The translations under genes and the position numbers were made by a program. The notes below the pieces were generated by a model. The model searched no databases, was not told the DNA's origin, and saw only the letters and a list, made by a program, of their open reading frames with translations. From Chlorokybus atmophyticus (lineage: Eukaryota; Streptophyta; Chlorokybophyceae; Chlorokybales; Chlorokybaceae), in NCBI GenBank assembly GCA_009103225.1, contig RHPI01002973.1:26096-90095 (forward strand): a DNA stretch of 64,000 nucleotides, in the 5' to 3' direction. This document shows, in pieces, positions 57,013 through 64,000 of this stretch. The first letter of the stretch is position 1. Every line of letters begins with the position of its first letter.

Positions 57013-58221
57013 GGCCGTGCCACCGCGGGGCAAAGGCATTGTTGTTCGAGGTATGGCTACATATGTGGCGGAGTTGGCTTGTTTGGCATTCGCTGTGGCA
57101 GCGCATGGCGCCCGTTTCAGACGTCTGGTTCCTGGCCAAAGGTCTCCTCAAACAGCTGCCCCGCTTCCATGCCAGTGGCATGCATTGGCGACTTCTCATA
57201 AGAAACGCATCGCCACGTCTCTTTGCGCCGGATCGTCGAATGGTTAGTCAACACATGCTTGCATGTATGTCACTAGTTGCTTGTTGTTACTGGCTTGCAT
57301 TGCTTATGTGTGCGTGCGTATGTTTCAAGATCAGGTGGTAAGCCCGATGAGAGTTCAAGGGACCCTTTCAGTGCCGCATACTTTGATCAAGGCCAGGAGC
57401 TGAGCGCTGCCCCTCCTTCTCAAGCTCGCTTAACCGGTGAGAGACATGGTAACATTGCATGTTGTTTCTTGCATGACAAACGAACAAACATTGCATGTTG
57501 AGTAGTCTCGAATTGTATATGTCTTGTGAAGACTTATGAGTCCCGACAACATATCGTCTGTTATGTTGATGATGTACAATGTGTAGACAAGATGATGTTC
57601 ATCATTGACAAAGAGCAACCGGAGGAGCGGCAAACACAGAAGCTGTGGTTTCGTGATGCCAGACACTTTGACAAGTGGTTTCTCGACAATGGCATGGGAG
57701 CCTTGTTCAAGGACGGTGGAACTCTTGGCATCAGTGCGTTTGAGGCTTTGGAAAATGGAGCCACATACCATCTGCGTGGTCGCAGAGGTAGTCTTCGTCG
57801 CCGCGTCGGCAACTTGTGGGATCGCGCACGAGAGCTGACTCACCGACGAGAAGACGAGTTTGGCAAAGCGGTAGCGCGAGTTTACACGCAGCGGCTTGGG
57901 GCAGAAGTTGTGCCCAAACCAGAATGGCGAAAAACAAAAGAAGGCAAACAGGTTACAGCAGAAGTGGATTTTGCGGGTGAGTGTGGTGAAGCGCTCATTC
58001 TTGGCGAGCACAAACCATCTGTAGGTGGCGACAGCGATGTGCAGGACCTGATCAACAAGGCCGAGCGATATCAAAAGAGTCTGGGTAAACGCTATGTTCA
58101 TTTGGCGTTTATGACTGAGTCTGCTTCAGAAGAACACTGGACTACGCTCAAGGCAAAATGCTGGCAGAAGAACATTCTGTTGCTATACCGCACGGGCCGA
58201 CACATTCAGCCAGTCTTTTGA
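57013..58221 (+). CDS. Paralogue 2, with a possible PD-(D/E)XK nuclease-like C-domain
   Basis: Exons 57013-57242 (GKGIVVRGMATYVAELACLA, HGARF), 57335-57436 (GGKPDESSRDPFSAA) and 57597-58221 (KMMFIIDKEQPEERQTQKLW to HIQPVF); the first exon is upstream and uncertain. Junctions are phase-compatible, as in paralogue 1. The last exon has WFLDNGMGALFKDGGTLG, helix RREDEFGKAVARVYTQRLGA, then VTAEVDFAGECGEALILGEHK: an Asp, a strand, and E-x-K, followed by helix DLINKAERYQKSLG. That order fits the PD-(D/E)XK fold. It is motif reading only; the family is unknown to me and not obviously a transposon product. About 320 residues without the first exon. Confidence 0.65.
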
Positions 58222-58229
58222 GTAGCCTA

Positions 58230-59150
58230 CTGTAACAGTGTAATGGAGCTGAGAAGTGTGTTGTATAGATTAAAGTGACTGAAACGTGACGTCACAGTGT
58301 AAAGAGATGTCATAACCTGCTTGTTGGACTAGTCATCTAGGTTAAGCACGATGTAAGTATAACATGATTGATTATGAACTCACTAACAATGTGAAAATCA
58401 ACATTTCGTCATATGTAATAGACGAGCCCCATCTCTCTCTTTCACATGCGCACTTATCAACGCACGCGTGCGGCGCACATGCGTCTCCCCAGGGAGGGGC
58501 TCCTCCGCTTTGCGAACACCACCCGGTGGAATAGGATTCCTGCCATTGCACCTCTACGTACCGCACGCCCGCACGCGCGCATGCACGCACGTTTGTGACA
58601 CCTCTGTGTGCTGAAAGTCGCCACCCATGGCCACCTTCTTAGGCTGCATGCTGAGGTGCAAACAGGGCTGCATCACAGTTGTAATCGCTCGAAGACATGT
58701 TGTGGTGAGCAGTATCGATACCGAACAATCATTTCAGGCAAGTTTTGTCTGTTGACAATTTGGGTATTGTTGGCAAACAAGTCTGATCAACTGCAATTAG
58801 AGCACAGAAAACGCTACACAACCCTACAAGGCTATGCAATACTACACGAAACGTGACACTGACGAACATGAGGACTTTCAACAGCCGAAAACATCATTTG
58901 AGAAAATAGCGATCGAGTTGATCCACCCATTGGTCGTGTGCTCATCAAGGCACTGCCTCTCGACAGCATATGTCTGCAAGTTAAGCCGGCAAACCTGCCC
59001 CAAGCATGAAACGAAGTCAGCATACCAGCACTGATGCCTCGGGTTGAGACTATGAATGCATGCGTTTACAATGTGAAGATGCTGTGCTGGCTCAGACTCC
59101 TCACAAAGCGCATGTGAGCAGTCACATACACAACAGTGCAACCCCATGTG
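58230..59150. other. No clear gene (between paralogue 2 and the phosphodiesterase gene)
   Basis: Convergent 3' ends. Frames such as 58608-58856 lack any support. Confidence 0.4.
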
Positions 59151-59160
59151 AAACCATGCG

Positions 59161-61954
59161 TCATACCAGCTGCTTGATGCAGTCCCCCTCGCAGGCGTCC
59201 CCCTGCTGATCCGCACTCTCATGAAACAAAAACCTCCCCCGAACGTGAGAAACTTTGTCAAGCCTCGCGAGCAGGCTTTCCTGTGAACACTCTCTCCTGC
59301 GAACACTCTCGGCGAAAGAGAGGTCATATTGTACTCTTTGGAGACAGCGTACGACACTCTCCAGTGAAGCGCGGACGGCGATGAGGCGTTGCGGTTCAAT
59401 GCTGCCAAGTCCAGCCTGCATGCCTGCGTGTGTACACGCCTGGTACACCAAGCACGCACACACACATGTGCGTGCGTGCGTGCGTTGATTACACTGTGTA
59501 GGACACGTAAGCACTTGGCAAGCACTTACGTGTATTGCGTGGAGTCCAGCACCTCGCCGGTGTCCGCATATTCAGACACGCGCACGGATGGATTTCTGCT
59601 TGTGTACAGTGTCATCGACCACACCCAAAGGACCTACACAAGCCACACCGTAAGTACTCCATGCTCGCCTTCCGTACAACAAGCGATTGCATGCACACGT
59701 ACGGGCACGGGAGAGTGGCGCCGTCATAAAACAGGTGGAAGTGGTCTCTATGGGTGTGTCCAAAGGCTTGCGCGATAACATCATGAAACTCCTCAACAAT
59801 GTTGGAATACCGCACACATAAAACGTCCCATCTCCGGGCGGGATATGTCCAAAAACCACCACACCTTCACACTTAACCCTCGCGGCTCTGCAGGTCAAAA
59901 CTCTCTCCAACCATGCAAACTGTCCCGTGGGGTCGTGTTCGGCTTCAACATGCCGTCGAGCACGTACCAATTGGATACGTTGTAAAGGAGGGTGTTGAGA
60001 GAGATCATTTGCAAAGTTGGGTTATGCGAAGCAGCCCGCAAGCACCGTGGCTTTGCATTCAATTGGCAACCAACGAGACCATGCTAACCATGCCACTTCG
60101 TACAACCAATCGGTTGCCGGCGCCTTAGGAAACTGAATAGCAAAACGTTGTTGCTAGAAATACGACTTGTGCAAAGCAACAATCGGTAGGCTTGCAATCT
60201 CTGATGCTTGCCTGGTCTTCGAGCATGCCGTCGTGGTTGCCGAGCGATGCGTAAACTTTCTTCCCTGCAAAAACAGCGCCGAAGCGAGAAGTCTGAGAAG
60301 TCCTTCAGATACGCCACGCTGTCCTCTCGCGTGCCTATTGCACGCACAACAACAGGCATCAACTAACCAGGGCTTGCGCATAATCCGCACACACGCGCAC
60401 GCGTTGCACATACCCTTCCATAGGATGTGGGGTACCAGGTCCCCCGTAAAGATGACAAGATCCACGCCGACGCCGTCGCCATCATCCGCTCCTTGACCCC
60501 TACCAAAGGTGGCCTGCATGGAGTCTAACAACGGAGGGGGGGGGTCGCGATAATCACCCCACCTGAGGAGAGGAAAGGCACAACCACGGCGTGTCACGCA
60601 CATGTCGGGTCCACTGCTCACATTCTCGCTACCTGCCTGCGGCGGCGGATGGCGCGCTTAACCCATCGGACTCGTGGCCCGCACATTGCGTTAGCAACCG
60701 CTAGGTACTCGTAATCAACGTGTATGTCAGTCACATGCAAAAACCTCCAAGCAACATCACATGTTGTTGTTGTCTCCCCTCTCTCAGTCTCTGCCAACAA
60801 GGACGTTGTTCTCTCTCCTCTGTGCACTGTTGTTGCTGCTGTTGCTGCTGCTGCTGTGTCCTTCTCAGCGGGTGGGAAGCACGAGGGTTCCGGTTGTTGG
60901 CCTTGCCCGCGCTTGAAGGCGCACCCCGAGGTGGTGGAGTTGTCGTCGGGACAGAAGCCGAGCTTTGTGCATACAAAGTGAGAGTCCAATGCGCGCTTTG
61001 CAAGCAGAGGCAGCACGATGGGGCCGTTGTTTCGCTTCAATAGCACCCTTGCACTGTGAGACAACAACTCAACCTCACACCGGAGTGCACTGAGACACAC
61101 TCATGCACAACCGTGCATGTACGCGCACGCACACGGATATCAAGGTGATTTGCATGCGCATGCAGCGTGACACGCATGTGCCCACGCCCACGCCCACGCA
61201 CAGTTTTTCGTACCACTTGTGGTGGTGCCAGGCGCAGGATTACGCACGTGGGTATGGCGACGTATCGGATCAATAGCGACTGCGCTTCGGGTGAGGTGGG
61301 GGGCAGGTTGCCCGCGAGGGCGACGGCATACTCGCACGCGCTGCGCAATGTTGAACCGCGCGCGAGAGACAAACTGAAAGGCTGCCAGCCGGACTCATCT
61401 CCATCCCACTTCTGCATGCGGAGTGGTGTTGGGATAGAAGAACCAGTTGGTTGGTTGATTTCACAGTCAGACTGAAGTGGCACGCATGCAGATAATGAGC
61501 GTGTGGTTGCAGTGGATGGTCAGTAACCGGTTTGAAGATTATGAGTCGCGGAGGACACGTACGTGCGGTGGAATCAGAAGCGATTGCATGCAACCCAACC
61601 GTCGGTGTATGACCGTTGCGTGCTTACTCATACATGTCGCAACTAGATTCTAATGAAATGCATGCCACAGCATCCCATGCCGCATCACACACTGCATGCA
61701 ACCTCTTTGTTCTGCTCTGTTTCCGTGGCGCGTACCTGGCGCATGCCACCGCTGCCAGCACTATCAACTACCTCCCGCAGCAGCTCCACCTAAGCGGATG
61801 CCTGAGCGCTGGCGAGCGGCAGGAGAAGCAGCAGGAGGAGGGGAAGGACAACTGCAAGCGGAACAGGCTTGATGGCCAGGGTAGCGCGGAGCGTGGTGGA
61901 CGTGCTGCGACGCAGTCGCCCGCCCTTTGATGACGACAATGAAGACAGGGACAT
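59161..61954 (-). CDS. Acid-sphingomyelinase-like phosphodiesterase (metallophosphoesterase)
   Basis: Minus strand. Proposed Met 61954; a basic N-region then LAVVLPLLLLLLLPLASAQA, a signal peptide or anchor. Upstream exons around 61.0-61.5 kb are uncertain. Clear catalytic blocks: WRFLHVTDIHVDYEYLAVAN and CG (about 60690-60770, metal D-x-H); GDYRDPPPPLL and VDLVIFTGDLVPHILWKG (about 60420-60560); KKVYASLGNHDGMLEDQ (about 60210-60265); HDPTGQFAWLERVL and VVVFGHIPPGDGTFY (59810-59940); FGHTHRDHFHLFYD (about 59740); NPSVRVSEYADTGEVLDSTQ (about 59530-59590); WRVSYAVSKEYNMTSLSP (about 59320-59370); end CIKQLV at 59161. All metal-binding motifs (DxH, GD, GNHD, GHIPPG, GHTH) are present, so it is likely active, secreted or endomembrane. 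Introns have GTAAGT-type donors. Confidence 0.8.
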
Positions 61955-62568
61955 CCGTCGCCACCAGTAGGGTTGTAGGAAGTGAGGGGCTGTCCATAGA
62001 TACCATGTGGACCCACCCTCTGTGGTGTGGTAATAACGATACGAGCAAAGAGAATAGAGGGTAAGAATACCCTCAAACACTTACATTGCAAGTGTTACAT
62101 GAAGCACAAAATGATCACAATTGATCAAAGTACAGGTCGCGACCGGCAAATTAATGTTCGTGACCGTCAAATGCGCAATGCCGAAGTGTCCAGCCTCCGA
62201 TTGGCTGGGCGGCGAGGAACAAATAGAGGCCGTTCGCTCAAAAACATGTATGAAGACATGCACACTGAGCATACGTACCGGTTCGTGTGCACACGTGTGC
62301 AACACAAATACAAGCAAACATAAGTCGGAAAACTTAATGTATTGCAGGGGGAAGCCTGAGCAATCGCTCTTGAGCTGAACCGAAGAAACAATGAACTACT
62401 ACGTCTCTGATCATAGCCTCTAAGCTAATCTGAATAGGCTAGCTATGCAGTTAAATAAACAAAGATGCACGAAATAGCCACATTAACTACAACACGTGAC
62501 TATGCAAGTCAATGCAATGTAATATGAGAAAGGAGAAGTCATGTGGATAAAAGTCCATGCTTATATAG

Positions 62569-63268
62569 GTTAAAGCATAACCTAATTTGGTCAGACCGAG
62601 ACTTGGTGACTGAGGGGTGCGCAGAACGCGTCATTGTTATCATCATTGTTTGTGATATATCGGCGTGTGCGAAGATTTCAGCTGATGGGGCCACGGATTG
62701 CTCCGGTGGCATAAATTCCGCACTCACGGGGTTGGCTTTGCGGGAAGCCAGTTCCAGTTTAGCCGAAACTAGAACTCAGCTACAGTCAACTGAATTTTTC
62801 AATTTCATGGCATGCGCAATAATGTAAAGAAAAGCGTTTTTCACTATCTGCCGATATAAAAGGTGCACACAGCGGGACCCTCCTCCCCCCCTCTGGTTAC
62901 CCCGTGGGGCCGCATTATGGGTTAAAGCATAACCTAACTTAGTAAGACCGACTTAGTGACTGAGGGGTGCGTCACCTCTGCAGAACGCGTTGTATCATCA
63001 TTTGTGATGTATATCGGCATGTACGAAGATGTTAGCTGATGGGGCCACGGAATACAACGGTGGCATAAATTTGGCACTCACAGGGTTGGCTTTGCGGGAA
63101 GGCAGTTTGAGTTTAGCCGAAGCTGAAACTCGGCTATAGTCCACTAGATTTGTACAATCTCATGGCATGCGCATTTATGTAAACAAAAGCGGTTTTCACT
63201 ATCTGCCGATACTTGGGGTGCATACAGCGGGACCCCCCCCTCTGGCCACCCCGTGGGGCCGTATCACC
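62569..63268. repeat. Two-copy tandem repeat, about 352-bp unit
   Basis: GTTAAAGCATAACCTAA(T/C)TT starts at 62569 and 62921. Parallel blocks include GTGACTGAGGGGTGCG, GATGGGGCCACGGA, GGGTTGGCTTTGCGGGAA and TTTTCACTATCTGCCGATA, with CCCCGTGGGGCCG at both ends. Probably the 5' part of a repeated element. Confidence 0.9.
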
Positions 63269-63269
63269 C

Positions 63270-63433
63270 CAGCGGGCCATCGCCGCTCCTATAAGTATCT
63301 AGGATATTACAATAAAATGGACCTCAATTGGACCGAACAATTTGACCAGTTGATGAGCGCCTCGCGTGCGGCAGCACTCTGTATCGCTAATCGTCCAGGA
63401 GGGCTCATGCTTCTCGGACATGCTAGTATTTAA
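63270..63433 (+). pseudogene. Possible reverse-transcriptase fragment
   Basis: After the second 352-bp repeat the frame reads YKYLGYYNKMDLNWTEQFDQ, then LMSASRAAALCIANRPGG. KYLGY..., hydrophobic, W and FDQL fit the YLG block that follows the palm in non-LTR retrotransposon RTs. Only this short piece is present. Confidence 0.35.
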
Positions 63434-63439
63434 ACCATG

Positions 63440-64000
63440 TCCCGAGCTACAAGCATTGACCTTGAGCATTTCTCAAACACCGTTGTACTTCCCGTGTTAT
63501 CGGCATCAGCCGGTTGCTCACAATTGACCACTCAATAAGCCGTCCCCGCAGTCTTCAACACATAGGGTAAATGTCCCTAACTTGGGGAGAATTTGAGGTT
63601 TTAAGGGTGTAGCGGGCGGGGTAGTTGTTATTTGGCGGACATGTATATGTGTTTTGTGTAGCTTAGGTTTTTCCCTACACATCCATATTTATTTTGGATT
63701 TTTTGACCCATCATAACGTGAGATACAGCGCGCCAAAGTTGGGGTGTGAGGGGCGTCAGCTGAAAAGTCCTCAAGCCCTAACTTGGGGACTCGAGACAGC
63801 TGCCAAAGGGTGTCAGCCTGTGCCAGCCTTTGGTGATGGCTATCACCTTGCACTCCCGCAGCCATTTCGAAGCGGCTGGGGCCTGCTGTGGCAGGCTGGG
63901 GTGGCAGGCGCTTCACAACCTTGATTGCTGTGATGTGCAGGCCATCCCCTTGCAGGCATTCTTTGCCGCCAAGGCGTTGGCTTTGGCGGCAAACAATGCT
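63440..64000. other. No clear gene
   Basis: G+T-rich sequence with repeated CCTAACTTGGGGA (63577 and 63777) and CAGCC/GGCTGG runs. Nothing codes convincingly. Confidence 0.4.

Noticed and set aside
57039-57341. Trp-rich alternative frame over paralogue-2 exon 57013-57242
   Set aside because: The frame used in the model is better conserved with paralogue 1 and joins the next exon in phase in both copies.

Overview
This window is nuclear DNA of an intron-rich eukaryote, most likely a green alga or a close plant relative. The evidence is plant/alga-type copia and gypsy elements, a CACTA-type transposase, a DnaJ protein with a DnaJ-X domain, primer sites that match the plant-type initiator tRNA-Met anticodon arm, and GT-AG introns full of TGCATGC/GTGTGCG simple sequence. 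The species cannot be named from the sequence. There are two unresolved stretches: an N gap at 26371-26634 inside a GA repeat, and a single N at 51513.

Layout. 0.2-5.5 kb holds degraded exons of an unrecognised, probably transposon-borne gene ending in an RGG tail. 5.6-21.7 kb is a nest of LTR retrotransposon pieces: two Ty3/gypsy integrases that end in a PHD finger, at least three copia fragments, a 1.85 kb non-autonomous LTR element inserted into a copia reverse transcriptase, and a 489 bp insertion in a gypsy integrase. 21.7-34.5 kb looks like one CACTA-like transposon with two convergent genes, a coiled-coil protein (+) and a Tnp2-like transposase (-). It is broken by a solo LTR and by a complete gag-only copia element with identical LTRs. 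Its introns and flanks are packed with GACAGTC/GACTGTC and GGACCATGCATGGTCC palindromes. 34.5-46.6 kb is a second retroelement graveyard, mostly copia, including a long intact integrase-RT-RNase H frame.

46.7-64 kb is more gene-like. It has a reverse-transcriptase remnant (46.9-47.4 kb), two paralogous multi-exon genes of an unrecognised family with a possible PD-(D/E)XK nuclease-like domain (48.4-49.9 kb minus; 57.0-58.2 kb plus), a DnaJ/DnaJ-X gene (51.9-54.2 kb) and an acid-sphingomyelinase-like phosphodiesterase (59.2-62.0 kb minus). Tandem repeats and a second RT remnant close the window.

How it fits together. Most of the copia families share a half-tRNA primer site (complementary to the initiator tRNA-Met anticodon arm), a GYGTGGGAG-like polypurine tract, TGTTGA...TCAACA ends and a TATA box inside a small inverted repeat. 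They have inserted into one another and into the CACTA-like element. Nesting order can be read from 5-bp target duplications (GATTC, GTACG, ATCTG, GGTCA). The two paralogous genes share exon boundaries and intron phases, so their models support one another.
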